64,000 bases of DNA from Mayamaea pseudoterrestris (GCA_027923505.1 BROI01000013.1:744001-808000), one strand, 5' to 3'; shown: positions 29,691-39,282, counted from the stretch's first letter. The notes: a model not told the origin generated them from the letters alone. Numbers and translations are program-made.

Positions 29691-30231
29691 GATGAGATGC
29701 ACCGATGCACAATTTGAATTCTGCTGTTAATGGATTCCTGGTTGGCCACCACTCCTCCCTTTGTTGTCCGCTCCAATGAAGTCATTTTACAATTGACGTA
29801 CCATCACCTCGCTGAGTGATGCGTTCTTCTGACGACTTGTCGTAGTCGTCACTTTGTCAAAGTACAGAAAAACTCCGTTGGCATTACTCGTTTGGCTTTC
29901 GCAGGTCTTGTGGCTACTGTCGATGCTGAATTGCTTGAGCGAATGCGTCAAAGCACGAGAGGACGCATCGACAAAGCACATTTTCGAACAGATAACGACA
30001 CGACCAGCTTGACAACAGGATGTGGGAGGGAAAGGATGGCGTCAACGTCCTTGACGACAATTGTCCATCACGGCGCGGGAGGAGTCGCCAAAAATGACGG
30101 GTCTCACTGGTTTCCACCCTAACGAGACGCTGCGGAAAGTACGATGTACGATGTACGAAGCATTATATAACTGTACTAGCGCGGCACAAACGACGAAGCA
30201 TCGAACATCAGTTGCAAGCAGCTGCTAGATA
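29691..30231. other. Intergenic region, 541 bp
   Basis: Between the promoter of the two-exon gene and the 3' end of homoserine O-acetyltransferase, both on minus. A tandem GTACGATGTACGATGTACGA-like 8-mer repeat lies at about 30137-30159. Short frames on both strands are not supported. Confidence 0.4.
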
Positions 30232-31761
30232 TCATAACTCATCAAGCTGTTCACCATCTTCAAGAGCATGCTCATTCAAAAAGTCGGTAATGTAGTTTCC
30301 AACTTGCTCCTGCTCCAGCAAAAACCCATCATGTCCATCCTCACTATGTATGACACCAAGCTTGCTATTCGGCAGAAAGTCTGCCAACTCTTGCTGCTCA
30401 AACAGCGGATAGAGTACGTCGCTGTCAATGCCCAAGACGAGGGCTGGTATTTGCACCTGCTCCAAGACTTGCTTGACGCTGCTTCCTCGGCCGCGGGAAA
30501 CGTCGTGCGAGTCCATTTGCTCCGTCATTTTCACGTACGTGACGGGGTCAAAGCGGGTCAGAAACTTGGTGCCTTGATATATTAAGTAGTTCTTGACCTT
30601 CCAGTCAGCCTGCGCGCCATATGCTGGACTGGAGGTTGCATTCGCTGATTGCATGCTGCGCCCAAACTTGGCTTGATAACCCATGGGCGTGCGATAGCTC
30701 ACCATGCCAATCTGTCGGGCAATCTCCAAACCAGCCGTCGCCTGGAAGGGATCATGCGCAAACTTGGCATCGCGGAAAATGGCCTGCCGCTGCACCTCGC
30801 TCACTGCAATCTGCCAGGCCGTATGCTGGGCGCCGCAGGCAATGGGAACTATGGATCTCACGTAGGGTTGTCCGTCACTGTTTGTCACATTGCCATTGAC
30901 AATGCCTCCCTGCGCGGCAAACTCGAGTACCTGCATGCCGCCAAAGGAGCCGCCAATGACAGCCTTGATGGACTTTACTTTTAAATGCTTCTGCAGCAAC
31001 TGCAGTTGCAGTTTGACGGTATCCTGGACGGAAACGTCAGGAAAGTCCATGCCGTAGACATTGCCTGTATTTGGATTGACACTGGTGGGACTGGTGCTTC
31101 CGTAGCAGCTTCCCAAAATGTTGCAGCAAACGATAAAATACTTTGTCGTGTCAAAGGCCTTGGCCGGTCCCAGCAGATCGCTCCACCAAACGTGCAGACT
31201 GGCGTTGCCCGTGAGTGCGTGACATACCACTAGTACGTTGCTGCGTTTCTCGTTGAGCGTGCCGTAGGTTTGGTAGCGCAGCTGCGCCTGCGGCAGCACG
31301 ACACCGGATTCGAGGGTAAAGTTGTCAACGGCGTAGGTATTTCCCGACGCATCCATGCTGCCGTACTCATCCTTCATGGCGTCGGATGACAGTGAATCGT
31401 TTAAAGCTGCTGCGGCTGTTGTAGAAAATGCATTGTTATTAATATTGTTTTTTGATGTTATAGCAGCGGAAGAAGGTGAGGAAGCTGTCGACAAGGCTCG
31501 ATTTGTCATTGATGTTCGAAGGAGATGAGTCATCGCTCGCCTTTGCGCAAGGCGTGCTGCAGGAGGCGGATTTTGCGACTGATTTATGTAATTAAATTTC
31601 ATAGAGAAAGTGCTTTGCAATGTTTTCTGCTCGACTCGCAGCAATGTCGAGTTTGCTGAATGAAGGAGCGAAAACGGCCTGCATGCATCTGTTGTTGGAA
31701 CGAGTGTTCGAACGTTTCGCCATGCGCCAATCGTGGCGGGATTTCGAGCCAAGCAAAGCAT
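30232..31761 (-). CDS. MET2: Homoserine O-acetyltransferase (MetX/Met2 family)
   Basis: An alpha/beta-hydrolase-fold acyltransferase that makes O-acetylhomoserine from homoserine and acetyl-CoA for methionine synthesis by direct sulfhydrylation. The fold begins near residue 145 (FTLESGVVLPQAQLRYQTYG). The oxyanion-loop segment CHALTGNA, the nucleophile Ser in GGSFGGMQ (about residue 270), the catalytic Asp in LGIDSDVLYP and His in SEDGHDGFL are all present. The N-terminal 140 residues are Arg/Ser/Thr-rich and poor in acids, consistent with an organellar presequence, though internal Met codons (MKFN at residue 54) could serve instead. The acyl donor (acetyl versus succinyl) cannot be fixed from motifs alone. 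Family call is strong. Confidence 0.92.
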   Translation of the reverse strand: MLCLARNPATIGAWRNVRTLVPTTDACRPFSLLHSANSTLLRVEQKTLQSTFSMKFNYINQSQNPPPAARLAQRRAMTHLLRTSMTNRALSTASSPSSAAITSKNNINNNAFSTTAAAALNDSLSSDAMKDEYGSMDASGNTYAVDNFTLESGVVLPQAQLRYQTYGTLNEKRSNVLVVCHALTGNASLHVWWSDLLGPAKAFDTTKYFIVCCNILGSCYGSTSPTSVNPNTGNVYGMDFPDVSVQDTVKLQLQLLQKHLKVKSIKAVIGGSFGGMQVLEFAAQGGIVNGNVTNSDGQPYVRSIVPIACGAQHTAWQIAVSEVQRQAIFRDAKFAHDPFQATAGLEIARQIGMVSYRTPMGYQAKFGRSMQSANATSSPAYGAQADWKVKNYLIYQGTKFLTRFDPVTYVKMTEQMDSHDVSRGRGSSVKQVLEQVQIPALVLGIDSDVLYPLFEQQELADFLPNSKLGVIHSEDGHDGFLLEQEQVGNYITDFLNEHALEDGEQLDEL

Positions 31762-32259
31762 TGCGATTCACTAGAGCAGTAGCAGCAGTAGTAGCAGGAG
31801 CAATCTAATTGAACAAGCAGTTACTTCCTATAAATGGCTTGATGCAAGTTGCAGATGGATTTGATGCTCGCGCGATTTTGTGGCCATGGTTCGTCACAAT
31901 CGATTCATCAGTCTTGCTGCGACATAGTGTCACGCATCCGACCGGTATTGAAATTTTGGCGATGCACGATCGATTTATGACTAGCGGCGAATTCACAGTC
32001 AGTTCGGATGCTTTGAGACATTCGACTCCTCGGCTAAATGCTTTATTATACCCTAAAGACTTGCAACGTAAAGCCCCCATGCAACTGAACTTTATCCGAC
32101 AACAAAACAAAGCCTATTGACAATTGCCAGCGACTTTGGAGTTCGGGTTTTCGCCGTCGGCTTATCTCCAATCGTGACTTTGGATCCAACTTCGGAGGAT
32201 CGGGGAAACGTCAAGATTATGCCGCGATTTCAGTTTGATGGCAAGTTGTTGAGCAAATA
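31762..32259. promoter_or_regulatory. Divergent promoter region, about 500 bp
   Basis: Lies between homoserine O-acetyltransferase (minus) and the U-box gene (plus). It contains ACCGGT at 31941-31946. A plus-strand frame at 31809-32120 begins without ATG and matches nothing, so it is not called. Confidence 0.4.
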
Positions 32260-32727
32260 ATGAGCTCACAATTTCCAAACTCGATCAAGCATCAAGACTC
32301 TTTACCAAGCAACACCCACAAACTCACCATGTCAACCTTCAAGAGCAACGTTCCTTCCGAATTCATTTGCCCATTGAGCATGCAAGTCATGATCCAGCCA
32401 TTGGTAACAAAGTCGGGCATTCACTTTGAACGATCCGCCATTCTCCAGTGGCTCGCCCAAGGCTCGGGAGTTTGTCCCATGACCAAGCAAGCGCTCAAAC
32501 CATCCGACTTGGTCCCCGACAAGCGACTCGAAACGCGACTCCAGTTTTGGCGCGAACAACATGGCGTCGTTCTTTCCAGTGTGCTGCGCGAGCGAAAGCA
32601 AGAGTTCATTGGCATTTGCGCACTGGGTGAACGTGGAGGCAACGCGACTGCAGCGGTAAGGCGAGTGCCGCGCAGGTTGTTTCCTCGCGTCTTTGGCGCC
32701 AGCAAGGTTGGTGTTGCGGCGGCATAG
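32260..32727 (+). CDS. Small U-box domain protein, probable E3 ubiquitin ligase
   Basis: A short protein dominated by one U-box, the RING-like E2-binding fold without zinc. From VPSEFICPLSMQVMIQPLVT the domain runs through SGIHFERSAILQWLAQGSG and CPMTKQALKPSDLVPDKRL, which are the canonical U-box features. The first ATG (32260) gives 155 residues; the ATG at 32329, in CTCACCATG context, gives 132 and is the better initiation site. The tail is Arg-rich with no further domain, so it resembles stand-alone diatom and oomycete U-box proteins rather than the ARM-repeat plant types. Substrate unknown. Confidence 0.85.
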   Translation: MSSQFPNSIKHQDSLPSNTHKLTMSTFKSNVPSEFICPLSMQVMIQPLVTKSGIHFERSAILQWLAQGSGVCPMTKQALKPSDLVPDKRLETRLQFWREQHGVVLSSVLRERKQEFIGICALGERGGNATAAVRRVPRRLFPRVFGASKVGVAAA

Positions 32728-33435
32728 CTTTCAATGCGCATCCTGCAAGGAGCGTTCCAAATATTACATGTATAGGCAAACAATAATCAGCAATTTTAAA
32801 TTGTAGCTTGTGGCATGTCAAACTTAGCAGCCTCCGCGAACGTAAGTTGGCATAGCCTTTAGCGCTCACATCAATAGGATCTTTGCGCCACTTCTGGTTT
32901 GCGTCTTGTCTGCTTTCCGTTGCTCTTAGAAACTTTCAGCAACTGCCGCATGTCATTATCCAAGTCGGGAATCTTGAGAGGATCTGGAAGACAATAAACC
33001 ATCATCCTGTTGGCAGCCGTGTTGACACAGCTAGCGCCAAACGGCTACTTGGATGACCAAGAGTGCGTTTACGGTAGCATCATAGATGCAGCTACCGGTA
33101 GTTTTTATCACAGGGCGCTGCTGTCTTTCTGCTTCATCAAAAGTAATTGTAGTGCCTTGGCGTGACATTGTGTAGCCTGTACCGTGAAAGCCATTGAATT
33201 GGCTCGGAATCCGAATCACTCATAGCTAGTTTAGAACTGCTGCGACAACGCCAGTCATTGTCGTCAAAATGGGATGCTACGATTGGCTGGATTGTCGAAA
33301 TCGGATGCCGCAAGATCCGCGACTCACCATGGTGACGGCCAAGGGAGCTTTCCATGAACTTGACCACGACAGCTCCACACCTCCTGCAGTCTCACTCATC
33401 AAGCAGCAGCGTGACTACGACTACACTAGATTAGC
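32728..33435. other. Intergenic region, 708 bp
   Basis: Between the U-box and cyclophilin-like genes, both plus. A perfect CTACCGGTAG palindrome lies at 33092-33101. A short frame at 33269-33526 overlaps the next CDS and is rejected. Nothing else seen. Confidence 0.4.
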
Positions 33436-34458
33436 ATGCAATCAAAATTTCCTCGTCCAAATGACGGTGAAAAGGATGAAAAGATTCGTTTGCAGCAATC
33501 CCAACGATCCAAACTGCTGTGGCTAAGCATGCTGATTCTACTTTTCATTCTGTGTGCGGCCATGTACTTGGCGTCGTCCCCAAACGTCAAGCAAGCCCTG
33601 AATGTACAGCGAGTGAAAATGACGACGGAAACGGCCGCCAAGCTACGAAACATTGTTAGTCACGTCGCCAACGAGGAGCGACAAGTCAAGGAGAAGCAGC
33701 AGCAACCGAAAGCAATCGATCCAGTCGTTACCTTCTCGTCACTACTAGAGGCAGAGTACGGCAAGCTCGATGCTGAGACTCGTAGAATAAAAGCGACGGG
33801 CGTCATCATGGAGAAGGATCCAGCGTCGCAACGAGTCATTTCACAACTCCAAGATTTAGCGCGCAAGCTCATTGTGGCAAAGTACGGCCAGCGCTCCGCC
33901 TATCGCGTCCGACTCGATGTGGAGTTTCAACCATCCATTCCCGATTTTGTGGCAAACGGCAAGGACGGTAGCTTGATTATTGAAATGGCGCCCATTCACT
34001 TGATACCCGTGAGTGTCTACACGTTTCTGGAGGTGGCGCGCACGTATAAATCGGGCAGCTTTCACCGCAACGCCGATCACGTTCTGCAGGCGGAGGTACA
34101 CTCCGGCGTGACCAAGAGTCTGCCCTTTCAAGAGTATTCACCAGAGTTTCCACACACAAAAGGCACGACGGGGTACTGCGGGCGGCCGTCGGGGCCGTGC
34201 TTTTACGTGAGCATTCAAGACAACATTCGCAACCATGGACCGGGGAGTCAGCAAAAGCATAATCCCTATGAAGCGGATGCCAATTTTGGAAGAGTCGTGC
34301 AAGGTATGGATGATGTGGTTCCGCGCATTCATACAGTGCCGCAAAAGGAGTGGCTTGACGAAAAGAATAAAGTGTACATACGAAACATGCACATTTTGGT
34401 GCCAAAGAATAACGACAATCTGGACGAAGGCTTTGTCGAATGGAAGCAAGAATTATAA
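33436..34458 (+). CDS. Type II membrane protein with a degenerate cyclophilin-like domain
   Basis: 340 residues: a short basic cytosolic N-terminus, one membrane anchor (LLWLSMLILLFILCAAMYLA, about residues 28-47), a charged helical stalk (to about 160), then a cyclophilin-type domain. The fold is suggested by VSVYTFLEVARTYKSGSFHR, where FHR matches the catalytic Arg segment, by CFYVSI, and by ANFGRVVQGMDDVVPRI, matching the FGKVxEGMxxVxxI strand. The GSQFFI and W-containing active-site segments of true peptidyl-prolyl isomerases are altered (GPCFYVSI; no matching Trp). It may be a non-catalytic luminal fold, perhaps in the Golgi. The ATG at 33436 is the first in frame. Confidence 0.7.
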   Translation: MQSKFPRPNDGEKDEKIRLQQSQRSKLLWLSMLILLFILCAAMYLASSPNVKQALNVQRVKMTTETAAKLRNIVSHVANEERQVKEKQQQPKAIDPVVTFSSLLEAEYGKLDAETRRIKATGVIMEKDPASQRVISQLQDLARKLIVAKYGQRSAYRVRLDVEFQPSIPDFVANGKDGSLIIEMAPIHLIPVSVYTFLEVARTYKSGSFHRNADHVLQAEVHSGVTKSLPFQEYSPEFPHTKGTTGYCGRPSGPCFYVSIQDNIRNHGPGSQQKHNPYEADANFGRVVQGMDDVVPRIHTVPQKEWLDEKNKVYIRNMHILVPKNNDNLDEGFVEWKQEL

Positions 34459-34678
34459 TATGCTATGGACGGCTCTAAAATCTGGACAAAGGTGAATGAC
34501 CGAAAGGAGATGGTAGCTCTGTCGTTAATGAGGCGTTTGTAAACTACGGGCGCCACTGATGCTACGTACTGGGAGTTGTGAGAGTGGCAGGTCGCAAGTC
34601 TTGATATTGCTTCCGATGCAACATAAAAAAGCAACGCGCTTGGTACTACATTATAGTAACAATTGTAGCTCTTGCAAC

Positions 34679-35629
34679 TCAATTAAATCTATGCATCGCA
34701 AATAGTGTAAAGACTGTAATGAACACAATGAGAAACGCCAATGCGTGGCTGGCCAAGCACGACACTGGAACCTTGTCCAGCTGCGGCCAGTAAGTAACTT
34801 TGGTGACGCGGTAGCGGCAGCCAACAATGTCTTCCTTGTCCTGAATGCCAAGGAGAATTGTCACTGCCATGCACAAGTAAATGGCAGGTCCGAGAGCTGT
34901 ATGCAGACGCAGAGCCGACGCCGTTTCGGTTGGCTTGAGGTTTCTAACATTGACGCCAAAGGTACTCGCGCCCGCAAATAGCTGGTAAAAGTACAGCGCC
35001 AGTACCAACACTCCGATCCACGAGTGCAAACTGTACAGATTGGCAATCAAACCACTGATTGGGTCGTCATGCGCGTGAAACACTCCCACAATCCCCATGA
35101 TCAAGCACACACCAGCCACCACCCACGGCAGTGCGTGCAGAACAAACTTGACCATCCATCGACTATTGCTGCTGCTACTGCTGTTGCTACTGCTGAATAC
35201 AGAAACCCGAAAGGCCAGTGACGCCAACGTCATGAGCATAAAGGCCGTCGTCATGCAGAAAATATGCCAGTTGAACGCCAAGGAAGCGCGGCCGGGCCGC
35301 CAGCCCAAGCCGCCCAGCAAGTGAATCCAAACACTTGCCACGCCCATGGTGGGAAGGCAGAGAAGCTGCGCCAACGTGCCAAACCTGCGTTGCCAGTGAT
35401 GAAGATGATTGTCTTCGTCTTGGTTATTTTCGTCTGTGCTGCTGCTGCTGCTGCTTGGTGGAGAAGCTGTCGGAACATTGTCACTCGTCGTAGTCGGCAG
35501 CAGCAGCAACGGATCCGATTCGGTCGGTGACCTAGCGTCGTAAAAATCATTCGACAAATAGTTGGCCATTGTATGCGCCATGACTTGATGCTGTCTGATG
35601 TAATGCTGGCGGCCTTTTGCAGGGCGCAT
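34679..35629 (-). CDS. Cytochrome b561 family transmembrane electron carrier
   Basis: A di-heme b-type cytochrome that moves electrons across a membrane, typically from ascorbate to ferric iron or monodehydroascorbate. The 316-residue frame starts at the ATG ending at 35629; internal ATGs (MAHTM, about residue 17) are also possible. After a Ser/Thr/Asp-rich tail there are six helices. The four heme-ligand histidines are recognisable: FNWHIFCM, KFVLHALPW, NLYSLHSWIG and LRLHTALGP. A Ser-rich loop between helices 2 and 3 is longer than usual. The location (plasma membrane or vacuole) is not shown by the sequence. Confidence 0.9.
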   Translation of the reverse strand: MRPAKGRQHYIRQHQVMAHTMANYLSNDFYDARSPTESDPLLLLPTTTSDNVPTASPPSSSSSSTDENNQDEDNHLHHWQRRFGTLAQLLCLPTMGVASVWIHLLGGLGWRPGRASLAFNWHIFCMTTAFMLMTLASLAFRVSVFSSSNSSSSSNSRWMVKFVLHALPWVVAGVCLIMGIVGVFHAHDDPISGLIANLYSLHSWIGVLVLALYFYQLFAGASTFGVNVRNLKPTETASALRLHTALGPAIYLCMAVTILLGIQDKEDIVGCRYRVTKVTYWPQLDKVPVSCLASHALAFLIVFITVFTLFAMHRFN

Positions 35630-36036
35630 CAACGTGACAATCTTCCATCTGAGTTTTTACTCCCACAATCCATAAGCGTGCTGCACACGTGTACAAATTC
35701 ACTCGTGCTGTACTTACAAGCAGCAATGACAAGGGTCTGCTACCGGTATGCCGACGATTCTCGAATGGGGCCAGTTAGACAAACGTCTGCTTGCGCGATA
35801 GTCTTCCATATAGTATTATGTTGGTCGACATGGGTAGCGCCGAAAGTGCACACTGCTCGGTTTTCTGTTCCGACAAGGTAGCAGTGTCGCTCCATTTTCG
35901 CACGACTCGAGAAGATCTTGTCATTGAGCAGCGCTGCGGCATGCCTAAATTCGAAAATTCGACCAAGCAGCGGCGGCTTCCAACAGCCGCACACAAGAAT
36001 GCGAACTAAAAAAATGTATCAGGAAGGCTCGCCTGG
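35630..36036. other. Intergenic region, 407 bp
   Basis: Upstream of cytochrome b561. TACCGGTA lies at 35741-35748, 112 bp before its start codon. Overlapping minus frames at 35740-35996 are not supported. Confidence 0.4.
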
Positions 36037-36363
36037 CTATTGGGCACTGCGCTTGCCGGCCTGGTTCTCGTTGGCTTCTGTGACATCAAGCGGAGCACGA
36101 CGACCTTGATCACGTTTCAAATGCAACCGCTGCTGCTTCAAATGAACCCATCGGCCAAAAGGTCGCGGAGAGCAACTTAGCGGAACAACCTCTTGCACAA
36201 CTGTTTGCAAGCTGCTCGCCGGGGTGTCCGATTTGGCAGGGATGCTCAAATACTACGATCGTTTAGTAACGGCAGTCGTCAGCTGACTGCACAACACTCG
36301 TGACTCCTTGGGATGTCTCTCTGCTTGCACTTGTAAACGACGCGGACGTGCTTTTCTCCTCAT
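36037..36363 (-). CDS. Tentative small basic protein with one intron
   Basis: The frame 36037-36252 has good codon use but no ATG and an upstream TAG. A 78-bp candidate intron (36253-36330: donor GTGCAA, branch-like TTACTAAAC, acceptor GATCGTAG) joins it in frame to ATG-led exon 36331-36363 (MRRKARPRRLQ). The result is 82 residues, rich in Arg and Lys, with a PFGRWVHLKQQRLHLKRDQG segment. No family recognised. Intron size and the branch motif favour the model, but the donor is weak, so it remains tentative. Confidence 0.35.
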
Positions 36364-36581
36364 GTCCCCTTGCGACGATGCGGTGTGACGGTGAAAAGAA
36401 TGACGCTCACATAAACATCCCGGCGCCCTCGCCCATCATGCTCAAAGTAGAAGCTCGCTCACAGAACTAAAACACTCATCAATTTCCTCACAATATACGC
36501 AACGCACTTGACAATGGAGAATGAACAAGGTACCTAGTATCAGGCAAAAGCAAGTTTCTGTAACTAGCGTAGCTTTATTAT

Positions 36582-37430
36582 TTACTTAGCAGCAGCATAC
36601 CACTCCTTCACTTCCGGAAGCGCCTTGAAACGTTCAAGAAACGCGGTAAGCTCGGGATACTTGCTCAGCGAGTCGGCTGGAACGTGGTCCATGTAGCCAC
36701 GCGTGAACGCATTGAGCTGGCAAAAGGCCGCGCAATCCGCAATCGTCGGCTGATCCTTGCTCGCCATCCAAACGCCACCACTCTTTTCAATCATGCTGGC
36801 AATATGCTTGGCATGCTCGGGCAGCTTGGTCTCCAACCAGTTGGTCCGCATTTGCTTAATCTTCTCCTTGCCTTCGTCCGTCTTGCCAAAGTCTTGCGGA
36901 TATCCAAAGTCTTGCGGACTCATACCCATGTACAAACAGGGAGACCAACTAGTCCAAAAGTCATTAACAACACCAAGGGCTTCCTCAATGTCGAAGAGTT
37001 GCTCGCGCGGATACAAGGTATCACTGCATGTAGCGCCAACGTAGCGCAGCATGGCCATGCTTTGCGTCCGCGGTGCACCACCGTCAATCGTCATGAGCGG
37101 CAACTTGCCACTGGGCGTGGTTGGTTTCAAAGCAGGCCAGTTGCTAAAGTTGACGCGGTCGTCCTCAAAGGGCGTCTTGCTCAGCACGAACGCCAAGCGG
37201 ACTTGTTCGCCGACTCCGGCAATGTCAAAGTACGTGAGTTTGATGGATGGCTTGGTGGCGGATGTCATGGTAGTCGAAAATAGCAATGAGATGATGGCGA
37301 AGAATAAGCTGACGAACATGTAAGCGTAAAGGTTTGAGTGGTTGTCGAGGGCGACTGATCGTCCAAGTAAAGCCGGAACGAATCCGAAGCAAATCGAAGC
37401 TCGAATAGATTCCTTCTTGTGAGCGTTCAT
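36582..37430 (-). CDS. Glutathione S-transferase, sigma/alpha-like, with an N-terminal hydrophobic extension
   Basis: Conjugates glutathione to electrophiles or isomerises lipids. The catalytic fold starts at KLTYFDIAGVGEQVRLAF with the Tyr typical of sigma/alpha classes. GKLPLMTIDG and the TQSMAMLRYVG glutathione-binding segment (SNAIL-like) follow, and a C-terminal helical domain carries PTIADCAAFCQLNAF. Conventional GSTs would begin near MTSATKPSI (about residue 55). Here an ATG at 37430 adds 54 residues including a membrane-type helix (AYMFVSLFFAIISLLF), which could be a signal anchor, or 5' UTR if the inner ATG is used. A recent 18-nt tandem duplication (36886-36918) gives PQDFGYPQDFG. 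Confidence 0.88.
   Translation of the reverse strand: MNAHKKESIRASICFGFVPALLGRSVALDNHSNLYAYMFVSLFFAIISLLFSTTMTSATKPSIKLTYFDIAGVGEQVRLAFVLSKTPFEDDRVNFSNWPALKPTTPSGKLPLMTIDGGAPRTQSMAMLRYVGATCSDTLYPREQLFDIEEALGVVNDFWTSWSPCLYMGMSPQDFGYPQDFGKTDEGKEKIKQMRTNWLETKLPEHAKHIASMIEKSGGVWMASKDQPTIADCAAFCQLNAFTRGYMDHVPADSLSKYPELTAFLERFKALPEVKEWYAAAK
36886..36918. repeat. 18-nt in-frame tandem duplication in the GST gene
   Basis: The 15-mer CCAAAGTCTTGCGGA occurs perfectly twice, 18 nt apart (36886-36900 and 36904-36918). It encodes PQDFG twice. Perfect identity shows it is young. Confidence 0.95.
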
Positions 37431-37944
37431 GGTGGAACGTTTTGGTTGGCTAGTTTAAACAGTCGCAGTACGACACTTAGCTATCGACGCTTTTAGTGCT
37501 AAAGGTATTTCGCGAGTGGAAATCTCAGATCCCTTGGCTACAACACTTCTTGTTACTGATAAAACATTTCTTTCTGATTTTACATTACAACTAATATAGT
37601 AGAGGTTCTAGTTTTTATCTGTATATGGGCTGGCAATATGATTTGACTTGGCTACACTTGCGACGCGTTTTGCCTGCCCCTGCATCGTCGCTAACGACTC
37701 CCTCCGCGATTTGCCTGACCACTGCCTCGTCGCTATAAAATTTACTGTGAAATTTGTACAACAGCTTACCGTATTGTGGTTTAAAGATATACTTAGTTAT
37801 CACTGCAAAGGTTTATATTTACTGTAAGTACGCGCTTCCGGTACTTGTCCAATTATTACCGCAAATCATCTTGAATGGACTTTGTTGATCAACAGTGGCT
37901 GTAGCTCCTCATCGCACGGAACAGTGTCTCGTTGGTAAGTCTAT
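37431..37944. other. Intergenic region, 514 bp
   Basis: Promoter side of the GST gene and 3' flank of the first GPI-type gene, both minus. AT-rich (37550-37640, 37790-37830). A 62-codon minus frame (37615-37803) has no support. Confidence 0.4.
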
Positions 37945-38289
37945 CTACTGCAGAAACGCAGTCATTGCCAACACGGATGATGCTCCCAAGCACTTTGCGA
38001 AGGTTGCAGTGGCACCGGAATCAATGATGTCGCCGACATTGTCGCCAACGTCTTCATTGTTGTTATCATCGCCGTCTTCACCGTCATCACCGTTGTTACT
38101 ATCAATCACGCCATTGTTATCACCATCGTCACCATTGCCATCGTCAGTGTCAATCACGCCATCATTCTCGTTGTCGGCGTTCGAAGTGATGACCGTCGTT
38201 GGCGCACTGGCAGGCGCATCTTGGGCCAGGTTCATGGTGCATGCCGAAAGGATGACCGTGATGAGAAGAAGCAACTTGGAACGAAACAT
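37945..38289 (-). CDS. Small acidic putative GPI-anchored secreted protein, cluster member 1
   Basis: 114 residues: signal peptide MFRSKLLLLITVILSA, then an Asp/Asn/Gly-rich ectodomain (DDGNGDDGDNNG and similar blocks), then a C-terminal hydrophobic tail (GASSVLAMTAFLQ) after small residues. This layout matches a GPI-anchor signal. The start (MFRS...LLLL) and the tail match the next gene almost exactly (GASSVLAMTAFLQ in both), so they are tandem duplicates whose middles have diverged. The acidic low-complexity middle might bind cations at the cell surface or wall; that is inference. Confidence 0.7.
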   Translation of the reverse strand: MFRSKLLLLITVILSACTMNLAQDAPASAPTTVITSNADNENDGVIDTDDGNGDDGDNNGVIDSNNGDDGEDGDDNNNEDVGDNVGDIIDSGATATFAKCLGASSVLAMTAFLQ

Positions 38290-39042
38290 GTTAGGTATTT
38301 AAAAGTGAGGTGCTGCGTCGTTTTAAGCTCTGGATTAAGTTTGTGAACATCAATCGTCCATGCTCAGTCCATGTGATGTTGACGCCCCAGCGGGCGACGA
38401 AGATCTTCGACAAAGTCGCGAGCTACGGGATAGCGCCCATCGAAGTCTCTCATTTGACACGATTCTGTGAGTCTCTCTGCGACGTTTTGGCAGACACGCA
38501 ACACCATTTTTAGCTATCGAACAAAATTCTTGATTATTATGAGCGAGTATATATTATATTAAATATGTTGCCTGCCTTCCAATGCTTCAGCAACGATATC
38601 AAAGTACCAACAACAGTTTAGTCAGACCGGAAGATATAGACGGCTCGTTGCACCGGGAATGCCAGCAACCTCCATAATAGCAGCTGCACACTCGCAGCTT
38701 GTCATAGGCTTGTTATAGCAACCAACTGATCGTTTGTTTTTACAGACGAGTGTAGCGTAATGGTGTCGCTTCTGTGTGTCCTCGTGTCATCATTCGTCTG
38801 CAGTAAACGTTAGCCTTCTTGGTGGTAGTCTTGAAAACGCTTGAGCCCGCAATTGCACTAAACTTGCGAAAAAGCTGCGGACAAGTGTACCGCGCAGACT
38901 GCCAAGAAAATAAAAGCTAGTTGCACGCTAGAGTACGACATACTTGCATTTTCCATGGGTAACTTCAACTATTAATTACGGTAGATGGAAGTTTACAGCA
39001 CTACATCAATTCATTCCCCATAGCACATAGCTGCTGTCCTGT
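38290..39042. other. Intergenic region, 753 bp
   Basis: Between the first two GPI-type genes. AT-rich (38520-38640). No gene, repeat or RNA recognised. Confidence 0.4.
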
Positions 39043-39282
39043 CTACTGCAGAAACGCGGTCATGGCGAGGACCGATGAAGCTCCCAAGATTTTTCCAAAC
39101 GATGAAGCGGCAGAAGAGTCGCCACTATCACCAAGAATGCTGTCCTCCGAATTGGCATCATCCGTGTCGTCCTCGGCCGTCGCGTTCACTGACGGCGCAA
39201 CCGCCGGCGACTCTTGCGCAAGGCTCATGGAGCACGCCGAAAGGACGATGAGTAAAAGAAGGAGCAAGTTGGCACGGAACAT
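39043..39282 (-). CDS. Small putative GPI-anchored secreted protein, cluster member 2
   Basis: 79 residues from the ATG at 39282, chosen because MFRANLLLLLLIVLSACSMS aligns with the starts of its two neighbours; the upstream frame extension has no similarity. After the signal peptide come APSVNATAED with one N-glycosylation site and an acidic segment TDDANSEDSIL, which recurs exactly as DTDDANSEDSIL in member 3. The hydrophobic C-terminal tail GASSVLAMTAFLQ is identical to member 1. It is essentially signal plus tail with almost no ectodomain. Confidence 0.7.
   Translation of the reverse strand: MFRANLLLLLLIVLSACSMSLAQESPAVAPSVNATAEDDTDDANSEDSILGDSGDSSAASSFGKILGASSVLAMTAFLQ

Noticed and set aside
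31809-32120. Overlapping 100-codon frames on both strands upstream of the U-box gene
   Set aside because: Both strands are open over the same 300 bp, neither starts with ATG in good context, and the interval is a divergent promoter.
36684-37283. A 199-codon plus-strand frame over the GST gene
   Set aside because: It lies entirely antisense to conserved GST sequence; its composition is that of a shadow frame.
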